The notes under the pieces are model-generated. The model saw nothing but the letters and a program-made list of their open reading frames with translations. It did no database searches and was not told the DNA's origin. The position numbers and the translations under genes are program-made. A stretch of DNA of 64,000 nucleotides from Pseudarthrobacter phenanthrenivorans Sphe3 (GTDB lineage: Bacteria > Actinomycetota > Actinomycetes > Actinomycetales > Micrococcaceae), in assembly GCF_000189535.1 (NCBI RefSeq), contig NC_015145.1, positions 3,782,001 to 3,846,000 on the forward strand, given 5' to 3'. Positions 53,140 to 62,726 of the stretch are shown here, one piece after another; within the stretch, counting starts at the first letter, position 1, and each line of letters opens with the position of its first letter.

Positions 53140-53751
53140 CTAAGCCTTTGCTCCTGCCTTTGCGGCTTCCACGAACGCCCGGATCTTTGCCAGGTCCTTG
53201 ACCCCACGGGATGCCTCCACGCCGGAGGAGACGTCTACGCCCCAGGCGTGGGCCGCGGCCGAGGCCTGCGCAACATTTGCGGGGTCCAGTCCGCCGGCCA
53301 GCAGCCAGCGGCGCCCCTCAAGGATGGGCAGGGCAGCGACGGAGGCGTAGTCCCACGCCTCACCCGAGCCGGGGACGGCGGCGTCAATCAGGAGCAGGTC
53401 CTCGCCCCAGTCCTCCAACTCTTCCGCGGTGGCACCCGTGGTGACGGCCCTGATCAGCTTCATCCCGGCGTCGTGCACTGTGGCTACGTCCGCACGGGAA
53501 CGGGCGCCGTGCAGCTGGATCCATTCAAGGCCGGCAGCGCGGGCAATGGCCACGGCATCGGCGACCGGCTCGTCACGGAACACCCCCACCGGCGAAACCC
53601 TGGCGGGCACTTCGGCCAGCAGCGCGGAAACCTGATGCGGTGAGACCACCCGCGGGCTTGCGGTGAGGACGAAACCCACGGCGTCCGCTCCGGCGTCCAC
53701 CGCTTCGCGGATGGATTCCGGCGTGCTGAGACCACATACTTTGACGAACAT
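53140..53751 (-). CDS. trpF: Phosphoribosylanthranilate isomerase
   Basis: A 203-residue TrpF barrel in tryptophan synthesis: FVKVCGLSTPESI with the catalytic Cys, DAVGFVLTASPRVV, WIQLHGARS, LLIDAAVPGSG with the catalytic Asp, and LAGGLDPANV. AAGGAG precedes the ATG by 7 nt. It stands alone, away from other trp genes. Confidence 0.94.
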   Translation of the reverse strand: MFVKVCGLSTPESIREAVDAGADAVGFVLTASPRVVSPHQVSALLAEVPARVSPVGVFRDEPVADAVAIARAAGLEWIQLHGARSRADVATVHDAGMKLIRAVTTGATAEELEDWGEDLLLIDAAVPGSGEAWDYASVAALPILEGRRWLLAGGLDPANVAQASAAAHAWGVDVSSGVEASRGVKDLAKIRAFVEAAKAGAKA

Positions 53752-53834
53752 TCCCGGCTCCTTCAGGCTGTTTTCGCGTTGTCCCCCCGGAGGAGATTAG
53801 CAGGCCACGATGGGAGCTGCCGAGGCCGGGCAAC

Positions 53835-53840
53835 TAGGCT
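53835..53840 (+). promoter_or_regulatory. -10 hexamer TAGGCT of a leaderless hutD-like transcript
   Basis: TAGGCT is exactly 6 nt before the ATG at 53847. Confidence 0.5.
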
Positions 53841-53846
53841 GGGCAG

Positions 53847-54416
53847 ATGGAGATCATCCGCTTTGCAGGCCTCAAGCCCCAACCATGGCGAAACGGCGGC
53901 GGCGTAACGCGCCAGGTGGCAAGCCACCCGGCGGCTGGTTCGGCGCAGGACTGGGACTGGCGGGTCAGCCTCACGGACGTAACCAAGGCCGGGGACTATT
54001 CGCCCTTTCCGGGCATGGAACGGGTGCTCACCGTCATCGAGGGAGAGCTGCTGCTGCTTACCGTGGATGGCGCCGAGCAGCCCCTGGAAAAGTACCGTCC
54101 CTTCCGGTTCCCCGGCGGTGCGGCTACCAGTTGCACCCTGCCCACCGGGGATGTCCGGAACCTGAACGTCATCACCCGGGAGGGAACCTTCAAGGGCTTC
54201 ACCTCCATCATCGAGCTCTCCAAAAAGCGCGCCCACCCGTTGTTCGCCGGCCAGCTGGGAATCCTGCTGCAGGGCCAGGCCACTGCGTCCGATGCCGGCC
54301 CCGAACCGGAACCCCTGGCGCGGTACGACGCCGTGGTGGGTTCGGACACCGAAACCCCTGAACTCCTGGGCCGCGGCTTCCTGGCTGTTGTTTCGATCGA
54401 CGAGGTCACTGACTGA
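53847..54416 (+). CDS. HutD/Ves-family cupin protein
   Basis: A 189-residue cupin of the HutD/Ves type: QPWRNGGGVTRQV, DWDWRVSLTDV, DYSPFPGMERVLTVIEG and NLNVITREG are typical. It may modulate histidine use or stress response in other bacteria, but the molecular role is unclear, and no hut genes are near. The last 11 bp overlap the convergent oxidoreductase gene. Confidence 0.88.
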   Translation: MEIIRFAGLKPQPWRNGGGVTRQVASHPAAGSAQDWDWRVSLTDVTKAGDYSPFPGMERVLTVIEGELLLLTVDGAEQPLEKYRPFRFPGGAATSCTLPTGDVRNLNVITREGTFKGFTSIIELSKKRAHPLFAGQLGILLQGQATASDAGPEPEPLARYDAVVGSDTETPELLGRGFLAVVSIDEVTD

Positions 54417-55740
54417 GTCTGTGCGGCCCCACGTGCACAACGGCGCCGCTCCGGCGCGCCTCCTCGGCGGCGAAGACTGCGGCGTGGCTGCTGAGGGATT
54501 CCTCCAGTCCTGACACCACCCCCGACCAGTCACCGGTGGCCAGCGCCGCTACCCACGCCTGAACGAGGCCCCGGTCGCCGCCCTCGTGCTTTTCGCCCCG
54601 CACCTCCGGCACGGCCGCCGGGACCGGGTGGACAGTGCTTGTCCCGGTCAGGAAGTCGTACACCGAGATTGATCCCGCCTCCACCGAGATCTCGCCATGG
54701 CTGCCGAAGATCCGGGTCCGCCTGGGACCGGCGGCGGTGAAGGCTGTGGCAGTGAACGCGGCTGTGGTGCCGTCCTCGTATTCGATGTTCACCACCTGGT
54801 GGTCCACCACATCGTTGTCCGAAAAATACACACAGCGGCCGTAGGGTCCCGTGGCCAGGGCGTGCAGGAGCGACGCGGGGGTGCCGCCAGGATCGACGAC
54901 TTCGGCGAAGTATGCCCGTGCCGGATCAGCCTTGCCGCCGTTGGCTGGCCGCCCCGGGGCGTAGATTTTCAGCGCCGAATACGGACAGCTTGGTTCCGCG
55001 GGGCAGTCTGTGCAGCGCGGGCCCGCGCCCTCCGGCGCGCCTTCGGGACGAAAGTGCGCCAGTTGTCCGAAGGAGGAAACGCGCAGGGGCCTGCTTCCGA
55101 TGACGAAGGAGAGCCAGTCGACGTCGTGCGTGCACTTCGCCAGCAGGAACGGGCTGGACTCTTCCTCGCGGCGCCAGTTGCCACGGACATACGAATGGGC
55201 GAAATGCCAGTAACCAACTGGTTCCAGATGCTGAACCGAGATGATCCGGCCCACCGCCCCGGCAGAGAGGAGCCGCTTGAGCAGTACCGTCAGGGGGGTG
55301 TACCGCAGCACGTGGCACACCGTCGCGTTGGCTGCGGTTTCCGCAGCCACGCGTTCCAGCTCGGCGCAGCCGGCGGGGTCAACAGCTGCGGGCTTCTCAA
55401 GGAGGATCCGGTAGCCCAAGGCTGCAGCGGCGGCAAAGGGCCCACCGTGTTCCCGGTCCGGTGTGGCGATAATGATCCCGTCAGCAGGCGGCCGAGCTGT
55501 GAGCATTGTTTGCCAGTCCTCAAAAAGTGCCGCCTCCGGCACATCCAGCTCCGCGGCCAGGCTCTCGCGCAGGAACCGCCGCGGCTCGGCCAGGCCCACC
55601 ACGATGGCCCGCCCAGTGGCCACAGCCAGCCTTGCGTAGGCGGCGCCCCTGGCACCTCCCCCGGCGATAAGCAGACGCACCGGCGGCCGGCCGGCGGGAC
55701 CCCGGCGCCCGCGGGCACCTAGCGGCGGCCGCGCCTCCAC
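54406..55740 (-). CDS. Gfo/Idh/MocA-family oxidoreductase
   Basis: A 444-residue protein with a Rossmann domain at the N terminus (LLIAGGGARGAAYARLA near 24, LLEKPAAV near 123, the family EKP motif) and a C-terminal Gfo/Idh barrel. An inserted Cys-rich loop near 240-255 (CTDCPAEPSC) could bind a metal. The GTG at 55740 lies 3 bp after the glycoside hydrolase stop. As last gene of the operon it may oxidise the sugar or glyceric acid part released by the hydrolase. Substrate not known. Confidence 0.83.
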   Translation of the reverse strand: MEARPPLGARGRRGPAGRPPVRLLIAGGGARGAAYARLAVATGRAIVVGLAEPRRFLRESLAAELDVPEAALFEDWQTMLTARPPADGIIIATPDREHGGPFAAAAALGYRILLEKPAAVDPAGCAELERVAAETAANATVCHVLRYTPLTVLLKRLLSAGAVGRIISVQHLEPVGYWHFAHSYVRGNWRREEESSPFLLAKCTHDVDWLSFVIGSRPLRVSSFGQLAHFRPEGAPEGAGPRCTDCPAEPSCPYSALKIYAPGRPANGGKADPARAYFAEVVDPGGTPASLLHALATGPYGRCVYFSDNDVVDHQVVNIEYEDGTTAAFTATAFTAAGPRRTRIFGSHGEISVEAGSISVYDFLTGTSTVHPVPAAVPEVRGEKHEGGDRGLVQAWVAALATGDWSGVVSGLEESLSSHAAVFAAEEARRSGAVVHVGPHRLSQ

Positions 55741-55743
55741 CCG

Positions 55744-57099
55744 TCAGCTGCTCTCAGGATCGGCAAGCCATTCCAGCGCCACCGCCGCAGTCCACGACTG
55801 ATCCATACTGCCCAGCGGCTCGCCGGTGAACGGCTCGTAGTATTCCCCGAAGTGGCCCTCCATCAGCTGTGCCAGGGAGGCTTCCCGCAACTGGCGGTAG
55901 CGCTCTTCGTCGCCGCGCCTCCGCAGGCAGTGGGCCAGGAACCAGTTCATCACCGGCCACACCGGTCCCCGCCAGTACTGCCGCGGTTTCAGGCCCTCAT
56001 AGGTGGTGGAGGTGGAGGCGGGAAGGGGAAAAGCCAGGCGCGGATCACCTGTCCAGTCAGGACCCTCGAAAATGCCGAGCTGCCTGTCCAGGAGGGGCTG
56101 GCTCCCGGTGGAGATGAGGGGCGCAAACCCGGCAATCGTGGGCAGGCCGATCCATTCTCCCGTCAGGACGTCACGGTCCCGCGCCAGCCCGGTTCCCTGA
56201 TCCACCGTCGCGTCGACCCCCTGACGGAATTCCTGGGACCACTGCCGCAGCTGCGGAGCCTCCTCCGAATGCCCGAACTGTTCGGCCAACACGGCGAGGT
56301 CCTCGTTGGCGGCGGCAAAAATCGCCGACATAAAGACGTCCTTGACCTGGAAGGCCATCACCTTGGGCAGCCGGGCATCGTCAAAACCCACATCGGCCAT
56401 CTGTTGCACCAGCCACAGGTAGCGGCTGTACTCCTCGTCGCTGGGCCGCTGGCTGTGGTCGGTGACCTTGAGGGTGTCTGTGCGGACGAACGGCTCCATC
56501 TCCCCCGGACGGACCCTGGAGTACGGCCCGTCGAAGCGGGGCGAGTTGTCCATTCCCGATTCCCATCCGTGGTAGATCGTGAGCAGGCCAGAGCCATCAC
56601 CGCCGCGGGTATTGCGGAGCCAGGCATGCCAATCGATCCACCGGGGCAGTGTGCGGCGCGCAAACTCCTCGGCGAGCCTGCCATCCTCGCCGCCGGCCGC
56701 CGTCGCCCTTTCCACAATGCGGCGCAGCAGCGTGGCGTGTACCGGCGGCTGGCAGATGCCGCTGGACTGCACGCCCTCCGGCGAGGCACCGCGCGTGCCC
56801 CAACGCTCCACGTCCGGGAAGTAGCCGGGGACATCGGAGAACACGATGTGCGGGATCATGCCGCTGTTCCACTGGGCGGCCAGCAGGTAGTCCAGTTCCT
56901 GGAGCGCCCGTGCCACGCTCATGGTTGACAGCCCGGCGGCGACGAAGGCGGCGTCCCAGCTCCACATGTGCGGATAGAGGTTCGGGGCCGCCGTAACCAT
57001 CGTGCCGAGGTCGTTGGCTGCCAGCACATCCCTGGCCCGCTGGCCGAGCTCGCCGAGGTCCCGGATGGGATATGCGGCCTCCCCGGGCGCCCCGCTCAT
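55744..57099 (-). CDS. GH63-type glycosidase, glucosylglycerate hydrolase-like
   Basis: A 451-residue (alpha/alpha)6-barrel glycosidase. It closely resembles actinobacterial glucosylglycerate hydrolase (mycobacterial GgH, GH63): NDLGTMVTAAPNLYPHMWSWDAAF with Asp49, YHGWESGMDNSPRF with Asp184, YWRGPVWPVMNW, and GEYYEPFTGEPLGSM at 418-432 with candidate catalytic Glu residues. The expected reaction is release of glucose and glycerate from glucosylglycerate, or the mannosyl counterpart. No signal peptide is seen, so it acts on imported substrate. It overlaps the ATPase gene by ATGA. Confidence 0.85.
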   Translation of the reverse strand: MSGAPGEAAYPIRDLGELGQRARDVLAANDLGTMVTAAPNLYPHMWSWDAAFVAAGLSTMSVARALQELDYLLAAQWNSGMIPHIVFSDVPGYFPDVERWGTRGASPEGVQSSGICQPPVHATLLRRIVERATAAGGEDGRLAEEFARRTLPRWIDWHAWLRNTRGGDGSGLLTIYHGWESGMDNSPRFDGPYSRVRPGEMEPFVRTDTLKVTDHSQRPSDEEYSRYLWLVQQMADVGFDDARLPKVMAFQVKDVFMSAIFAAANEDLAVLAEQFGHSEEAPQLRQWSQEFRQGVDATVDQGTGLARDRDVLTGEWIGLPTIAGFAPLISTGSQPLLDRQLGIFEGPDWTGDPRLAFPLPASTSTTYEGLKPRQYWRGPVWPVMNWFLAHCLRRRGDEERYRQLREASLAQLMEGHFGEYYEPFTGEPLGSMDQSWTAAVALEWLADPESS

Positions 57100-58181
57100 G
57101 CCGTCAGCCCAAGCTGCGTCTCGGTGTCGAAGAATCGGATTGCGGACTGGTCGAACCTCAGGCCAACCTTCTCGCCTGAAGAGAAACGCACGGTGGAAGC
57201 AACCTGCACCTTGATGATCTGCCCGCCCAGGTCCACGGTCAGCAGGGTGGCGTGGCCGAGCGGCTCCACCACCTCCACCGTGGCGTCCAGCGTCCCCGGG
57301 GTTCCCCTCTGCTCCAGGTAGATGTTCTCGGCCCGGATGCCGACCATCACGGGGAGGCCGCCGGTCCGCGCCGCATGCGCCAGAAACTCCGGGGCCTCCG
57401 TGCTTTGCCCGGCGACTTCCAGGGCACCCTGCTGTGTGACCCGGCCTTCCAGGAAGTTCATGGGCGGTGAGCCGATGAACCCTCCCACGAACCGGTCCGC
57501 CGGCTCTTCGTAAACGGTGATGGGGTGGCCCAACTGGGCGATCTGCCCCTTCTTCATCACGGCAACCCGGTCCGAGAGGCTCATGGCCTCCACCTGGTCG
57601 TGGGTGACGTAGAGGGTGGTGGAGCCCAGCTGCTGGACGATCTTTTTCAGCTCGGCGCGGAAGTCGAGGCGCAGGAGGGCATCGAGGTTGGACAGCGGCT
57701 CGTCCATGAGCAGCACGTCAGCGTCCATGACGATGGCCCGGGCGACGGCGACGCGCTGCCGCTGCCCGCCGGAAAGCTGGGCCGGGTAGCGGTCAAGGTA
57801 GGGGGTCAGCTGCAGCAGGTCCGCAGCCCAAGCGACCTTCCGCTCGATCTCGTCCCGCGGGAGCTTCTTCATCACCAGGCCAAAGCCGATATTGGTGCGG
57901 ACTTTCCGGTGCGGGAAGACGGCGTAGGACTGGAACACCATGGAGAGGTTCCGGTCCTGCGGCGGCAGGTAGGTCACGTCCCTGCCGCCAATGGAGATGC
58001 TTCCCTCGTCCGGGAAGTCCAGTCCCGCCACCATTCTCAGCAGGGTGGTTTTTCCGCAGCCCGAAGGCCCCAGGAGCACCATGAACTCGCCCTCGGCAAC
58101 ATCAAGGGAAACATTGTTGGTGGCCAGCTCGGTACTGCCCGGGTAGGTCTTTTTGAGACCCTTGATCGAGATGTCAGCCAT
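57096..58181 (-). CDS. Sugar ABC transporter ATPase (UgpC/MalK type)
   Basis: A 361-residue ATPase: Walker [14 protein letters not shown] near 38, signature [15 protein letters not shown], Walker [12 protein letters not shown], and a regulatory TOBE part after 240. The ATG at 58181 follows GAGAGG. It energises the importer made by the two permeases and the binding protein upstream. Confidence 0.92.
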   Translation of the reverse strand: MADISIKGLKKTYPGSTELATNNVSLDVAEGEFMVLLGPSGCGKTTLLRMVAGLDFPDEGSISIGGRDVTYLPPQDRNLSMVFQSYAVFPHRKVRTNIGFGLVMKKLPRDEIERKVAWAADLLQLTPYLDRYPAQLSGGQRQRVAVARAIVMDADVLLMDEPLSNLDALLRLDFRAELKKIVQQLGSTTLYVTHDQVEAMSLSDRVAVMKKGQIAQLGHPITVYEEPADRFVGGFIGSPPMNFLEGRVTQQGALEVAGQSTEAPEFLAHAARTGGLPVMVGIRAENIYLEQRGTPGTLDATVEVVEPLGHATLLTVDLGGQIIKVQVASTVRFSSGEKVGLRFDQSAIRFFDTETQLGLTA

Positions 58182-58204
58182 GGAACAGCCTCTCTGGAAC
58201 GCAC

Positions 58205-59089
58205 TCAGCGGATGGTGGAGCCCCACATGTTGGTGAGGTAGCGGCGCATGAAGAAGATGAAGATCAGTGCCGGGATCACCAGCAGGAAGCCGCCGGCGAA
58301 CCGATAGGCCAGCGGTGATTCGGCGAGGGAGCTCAGGACCTGGGCCGGGAGGGTGCGCTGGTTCAGCGTCAGGATGGACGCGCCCAGGACTTCGTTCCAG
58401 GACATGACGAAGGTGAAAATCGACGCCGCCGCGATGCCCGGGATGGCCATGGGCATGACCACCTTGAGGAAGGCCTGCAGCGGGCTGCAGCCGAAAATCC
58501 GGGCCGCTTCCTCCACGTCCCGGGGTACGCCCAGGAACACCGAGGACGTGATCAGGATGGTGGTGGGCAGCGCCAGTGCAGTATGGAGCAGGACGACGGC
58601 GAGGACACTGTCGTACAGCCCGGTCTGCAGGAAGAGCTGGGCCAGCGGCACCGACAGCACCACGATGGGCAGGGCACGGGTGAAGAGCAGGAAGAGCTGG
58701 TACGGATCCCTGCCGGGGAAGGCGAACCGGGCCACGGCGTACCCGGCGGGCACGCCGATGATCAGGGACAGCACAAGGGTGAAGATGCCCACCTGGACCG
58801 AGTTGATGAGCCCGCCCAGGATGCCGGTGGACTGCAGGAACGTCTCCATGGTTTCGAGGGAGAAGTTGTCCGGGATGAAGCTCAACGGGAATTCCTGCAG
58901 GGCTGCCCTGCTGGACGTGGCCGAGAGCGCAATCAGGTAGATAGGGAGGGCCATGAAGAGCGTGATGAGGATGCACCCTACTTGGAGCAGTACCCGGTTG
59001 CGGCGCTGCCGGGCGAGCGGCCGGCGGTCCACCTCCGGTTGCGGACGGGTGTCCGGAGCCGTCGTCTTGTTGGTTGTGGCGTGGCTCAT
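58205..59089 (-). CDS. Sugar ABC transporter permease 2 (MalG type)
   Basis: A 294-residue permease with six helices and the EAA loop EAARIFGCSPLQAFLKVVMP near residue 195. The C-terminal FMRRYLTNMWGSTIR is typical of MalG-like proteins. The ATG at 59089 overlaps permease 1 by ATGA. Confidence 0.92.
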   Translation of the reverse strand: MSHATTNKTTAPDTRPQPEVDRRPLARQRRNRVLLQVGCILITLFMALPIYLIALSATSSRAALQEFPLSFIPDNFSLETMETFLQSTGILGGLINSVQVGIFTLVLSLIIGVPAGYAVARFAFPGRDPYQLFLLFTRALPIVVLSVPLAQLFLQTGLYDSVLAVVLLHTALALPTTILITSSVFLGVPRDVEEAARIFGCSPLQAFLKVVMPMAIPGIAAASIFTFVMSWNEVLGASILTLNQRTLPAQVLSSLAESPLAYRFAGGFLLVIPALIFIFFMRRYLTNMWGSTIR

Positions 59090-60000
59090 CGCGGGGCCTC
59101 CGACTGGTCTTTCAGGAGCTTGAGGTAGCCCACGGCCGTGATCATGGAGACCGCCATGACCACCAGGGCAAGGGCGGAGGCGACGTTCGCGTCCTGCAGC
59201 CCGGTGTACCAGCGGTACGTCTCGCCAACCACCAGCGGGAAGTTCTGGCCTGTGAGAGCCAGCGCCACGGCGAAGGTCTGGAAGGCGAGGATGGTGCGCA
59301 GGATGAGTGCCGTCTGGAGGCTGGGACGCAGCAGCGGCAGGGTGACGTGGAAGAGCCGGTCCCAGAACCCGGCGCCGAAGACGCTGGCGGCTTCCTCATA
59401 ATCCTTGGGAATGGACTGCAGCCCTGCCACCACGATCACGAAGACGAGCGATGTGGCACGCCAGACCTCCGCGATCAGCACGGCCATGAACATCGAGGCG
59501 TAGTTGTCGTAGGCCAGCCAGGAAACGGGTTCAAGCCCGAAAGAGGCCAGGAGGGAGTTGAGGTACCCCCGGTCCGTGAAGACCGTCAGCCAGACCAGGC
59601 CGGCCGCGAGGTCGCTGACCGCGAGCGGGATGGCCCAGATGTAGAAGTAGGCCGAGGACCCTTTCGGTTTGGCCCGGATCAGCAGGGCCATGGCGAGCGC
59701 CAGGACGAACTGGATGGGAATCATCACCACGATGAGCAGGAGGGTGTTGCCCACGGAGGACCAGAAGTACGGGTCCTGCACCATCCGGGAGAAGTTCGAC
59801 GTCGTCAGCCCTTCAGGGCCGCCGAACGCCTGCAGGATGCCGCTGACCATGGGCCAGCCGAAGAGCAGCGTCATGAAGATGATGGACGGGGCGATCAGCA
59901 GCATGGCTGTCGAGGTGCTTTTCCTCCGGGGTGGACGGCCGCGGGGACCGGCCGGCCGGGTTTTGGGCCTGGCGGCAGCGGGGGCGTCGGGGGCAGCCAT
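59086..60000 (-). CDS. Sugar ABC transporter permease 1 (MalF type)
   Basis: A 304-residue permease with a basic/Pro-rich N-terminal arm, six helices and the EAA loop EEAASVFGAGFWDRLFHVTLP near 210. The ATG at 60000 overlaps the stop of the binding protein gene by one base (TGATG). Confidence 0.91.
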   Translation of the reverse strand: MAAPDAPAAARPKTRPAGPRGRPPRRKSTSTAMLLIAPSIIFMTLLFGWPMVSGILQAFGGPEGLTTSNFSRMVQDPYFWSSVGNTLLLIVVMIPIQFVLALAMALLIRAKPKGSSAYFYIWAIPLAVSDLAAGLVWLTVFTDRGYLNSLLASFGLEPVSWLAYDNYASMFMAVLIAEVWRATSLVFVIVVAGLQSIPKDYEEAASVFGAGFWDRLFHVTLPLLRPSLQTALILRTILAFQTFAVALALTGQNFPLVVGETYRWYTGLQDANVASALALVVMAVSMITAVGYLKLLKDQSEAPR

Positions 60001-61328
60001 CAGGCCACCCTGCACTGCTCAGCGTCGGGGTCCGGCGCCCAGCACGGAACATTGAGCGTCTCCATGATGCTGGCAAGTTCCGCGCCCTGGCGGTCCAGGG
60101 TTGCCTTGACATCGGCGTTGTTGAGGCAGATCTCCTGGAAGCAGTTCTTGAACAGCTGCGAAACCTGTGGGTCCTTGTCGCCAAGGCCCACCGGCGGGAG
60201 CGCCAGGATAGCGTCTTCGGCTTCCTGCTGGGCCTTGACCGCTTTGGCCTCCAGGGCGATGCCGCCTGGCAGGTCGCCGCCGATGTCCGTCTTTACCACG
60301 GGGAAGAAGGCATTGGATTTCAACGTCTCGATCTGGGCCTCGGGCTTTGACAGCGCCTTGATCAGCTCAAATGCCTTGTCCTTCTCCGGAGAACCCTGCG
60401 GTACGGCCATACCGCCAACCACCAGCAGGTAGCCCTTGCCCTTGGGACCGGACGGCGCCGGCACCATCAGCCAGTCATCAGGCTTGTCCTGCACAGCATT
60501 GATGAGGCGGGCCACGTGGTCCCAGGCCACCAGGACTTCGCCGTTGCCCAGGGGCTCCTGCATGAAGTCGTAGTTGGCGGAGGCGGGGTTCGTGTTGGCC
60601 CAAAGATCGCGCATGTAGGTCCAGGCGGTTACGGCGTCCGCGTTGCGGAACGTCGTGATTTGCCCGCCTGTGAAGCTGGGCAGGAGGAAGCCCTGGTAGA
60701 AGCGGTGATGGAGGCCCTTCGGACCGGCGGGAATGCCGAAGACGGGGCGCCCGTTTGCCGTTTTGGCAGCCTGCGCCCACGCCAGGTACTGCTCGTAGGT
60801 GAGCTTGTTGACGTCAGCCCCTGAGGGAAGCCAGTCAAGGGCTTTCTTGTTGACTGCCACCACGTAGGTGGCCTGGATCCATGGGATATAGCGGGGGGCG
60901 TCCGTGCCAAGTTTGGCCAGCTCCAGCAGGTCATCCGAGAATCCGGCGGAGGAAAGGTCATTGGTCAGTGACGTGAGGTCCTCGAACTGCGTGGCGAAGG
61001 GGATGAGGTCGCTGTGGAGGCCTCCCGCGATCCCTACCTCCACCTTCCCCGCCGCGAGCTGGGACTTCAGGGTGGTATTGAAGACGCCGGTGTCAACCGG
61101 GTTGTAGGCCACCTGGATATCTCCGGCGTACTTTTTCAGCGTCGCTTCGTACTTCTGCCGCTCTTCAACCGGGGAGAACTGGGTGGACAGGAAGTTGACC
61201 GAGCCCTCGCCTCCGCTTCCGCTGGTATTCACGCCGCAGGCCGCGAGGAGTGGTCCGGTTGCCAGAGCCACCAGGCCTCCCTTCAGCAGGGCCCGTCGGC
61301 TGACGTCAAAGTGAGCAAGATCGGACAT
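60000..61328 (-). CDS. Sugar-binding lipoprotein, Tat-type signal
   Basis: A 442-residue family-1 extracellular binding protein. The signal has SRRALLKGG and the lipobox LLAAC (Cys at 31), so export as a Tat-dependent lipoprotein is likely. The C-terminal part has two more cysteines (NVPCWAP, EQCRVA). With the hydrolase in the operon, glucosylglycerate or a related sugar-glycerate is the predicted ligand. It is the first gene of the operon. Confidence 0.9.
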   Translation of the reverse strand: MSDLAHFDVSRRALLKGGLVALATGPLLAACGVNTSGSGGEGSVNFLSTQFSPVEERQKYEATLKKYAGDIQVAYNPVDTGVFNTTLKSQLAAGKVEVGIAGGLHSDLIPFATQFEDLTSLTNDLSSAGFSDDLLELAKLGTDAPRYIPWIQATYVVAVNKKALDWLPSGADVNKLTYEQYLAWAQAAKTANGRPVFGIPAGPKGLHHRFYQGFLLPSFTGGQITTFRNADAVTAWTYMRDLWANTNPASANYDFMQEPLGNGEVLVAWDHVARLINAVQDKPDDWLMVPAPSGPKGKGYLLVVGGMAVPQGSPEKDKAFELIKALSKPEAQIETLKSNAFFPVVKTDIGGDLPGGIALEAKAVKAQQEAEDAILALPPVGLGDKDPQVSQLFKNCFQEICLNNADVKATLDRQGAELASIMETLNVPCWAPDPDAEQCRVA

Positions 61329-61368
61329 GGGAGCCTCCTGCTGGCAGGGCAGATAGTATTTTTGTCTG

Positions 61369-61380
61369 ATGATCGATCAT
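61369..61380. promoter_or_regulatory. ATGATCGATCAT palindrome, candidate ROK operator
   Basis: A perfect 12-bp palindrome lies between the binding-protein gene (start 61328) and the divergent ROK gene (start 61454). AGATAGTATTTTTG next to it is AT-rich and likely holds the -10 element of the operon. Confidence 0.6.
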
Positions 61381-61453
61381 AATTGTGTGATCCAGAACAC
61401 GTCAATGACCCGGCGCTGCCAGCGCCCCGGTTCCGGCCCAAAGGGAGCAAGCC

Positions 61454-62635
61454 ATGACCCAGCAAAGGACGCTCGTAGCGGGTTCCGGCCAGCCGCCCGT
61501 CGGGCTCGCCACCAGCGCCGGACACCTCCTGCAGCTCCTGCGCTTGAAACCGGACGGATACAGCCGGGCTGCCCTGCTTGAGCTCACCGGCATGGCGCGG
61601 TCAACCCTCTATGAGCGGCTCGATGCACTTTTCGCGGCAGGACTCGTCTATGAATCGACGCCGCTGACGTCCCAACGCGGCAGGCCGCCGCGCCCTCTGC
61701 GCTTCGATGACCGGAACAAGCTGGTCCTCGGCATCGAGGTGGGACACACGCACGCGGGAATCCACATCGTATCCCTGGGCCGCGAAATCCTGGCCTCCCG
61801 CAGGGTGCCGATTGACATCACCCAGCCCCAGGAGAACGTGGTCAGCAAAGTAATCGAGCACTCCCTCCGGCTGCTCGATGGCAAGCAACCGGTGGGCGCG
61901 GGTGTTGGACTGCCCGCGCCCGTGGACCCCCTCCACAAGCTGGGCCTGGAGCGTACCGTCCTCGCCCACTGGGACCTGCAACGCCTGCAGGAAGTGATGG
62001 AAGCCAAGCTCGATTGCCCCGTCCTGCTGGAAAATGATGCCCGTTCCATGGCAGTGGGCGAGGTTCGGGGCCCGCTCGAGTCGATCGTCGCGGTCAAAGT
62101 CAGCACCGGCGTCGGCTCCGGCATCATCGTCCGCGGCGCGCTTGTCCGCGGAGCCCATGGTGCTGCCGGAGACATAGGCCACGTGCGCATTCCCGAAGCC
62201 GCCGGCAAGCGCTGCCGGTGCGGCCGGGATGGTTGCTTGGCGGCCGTAGCGTCCGGCCGCGCATTGCTGGCTGATCCGAGGTTTGCCCACTACGGGACGC
62301 TGCGGCAGCTTGTTGACGCCTACGACGAGGACCCCGAAGTACGCGCCGCCGTCGCTAATGCCGGACGGGTCCTGGGTCGCGCGCTGTCGGCGACGGTGGG
62401 AACACTGAACCCTGGCCGGGTGGCGGTCGGAGGACTCGTGGGCGTGCTTCCGGAGTTCCTGGCCGCCTGCCGTCAGCAGATCCTTGACGACGCTTTCGAA
62501 CCTTCCCTGGTGGACCTGGAAATTGTTCCGGCGGACAGCCGAACCGCCACCGCTGTTGGGTTGTGCAAGCTGGTGGAGGAGAGCCTCTACGCACCGGAGC
62601 GGATCGAACAGCTGCTGGCACAGCGGACCGGTTAA
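61454..62635 (+). CDS. ROK-family transcriptional regulator
   Basis: A 393-residue ROK regulator: N-terminal winged helix (about 25-80: YSRAALLELTGMARSTLYERLD), then a sugar-kinase-like domain with GIEVGHTHAG, GAGVGLPAPVD, HGAAGDIGHV and the zinc motif CRCGRDGCLAAVASG near 255. It should repress the divergent sugar-glycerate operon until an effector binds. AAAGGGAG precedes the ATG. Confidence 0.92.
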   Translation: MTQQRTLVAGSGQPPVGLATSAGHLLQLLRLKPDGYSRAALLELTGMARSTLYERLDALFAAGLVYESTPLTSQRGRPPRPLRFDDRNKLVLGIEVGHTHAGIHIVSLGREILASRRVPIDITQPQENVVSKVIEHSLRLLDGKQPVGAGVGLPAPVDPLHKLGLERTVLAHWDLQRLQEVMEAKLDCPVLLENDARSMAVGEVRGPLESIVAVKVSTGVGSGIIVRGALVRGAHGAAGDIGHVRIPEAAGKRCRCGRDGCLAAVASGRALLADPRFAHYGTLRQLVDAYDEDPEVRAAVANAGRVLGRALSATVGTLNPGRVAVGGLVGVLPEFLAACRQQILDDAFEPSLVDLEIVPADSRTATAVGLCKLVEESLYAPERIEQLLAQRTG

Positions 62636-62714
62636 GGGGGCTGCGCGGACGGAAAGCAGGACAGCCTGCCCTTTGCAAAGCAAGCCCACTCTGGCACCGC
62701 ACCACCGCCGTCCC

Positions 62715-62720
62715 TAGACT
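62715..62720 (+). promoter_or_regulatory. -10 hexamer TAGACT before the ATA-start ferritin
   Basis: TAGACT is exactly 6 nt before the ATA codon at 62727, the same geometry as at 50933. This supports transcription starting at the ATA. Confidence 0.5.
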
Positions 62721-62726
62721 CGGGCT

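Noticed and set aside
58182..58976. N-terminal extension of the UgpC-type ATPase frame
   Set aside because: It lies within the permease gene in another frame; the ATPase domain starts at the ATG 58181 with its own ribosome site.
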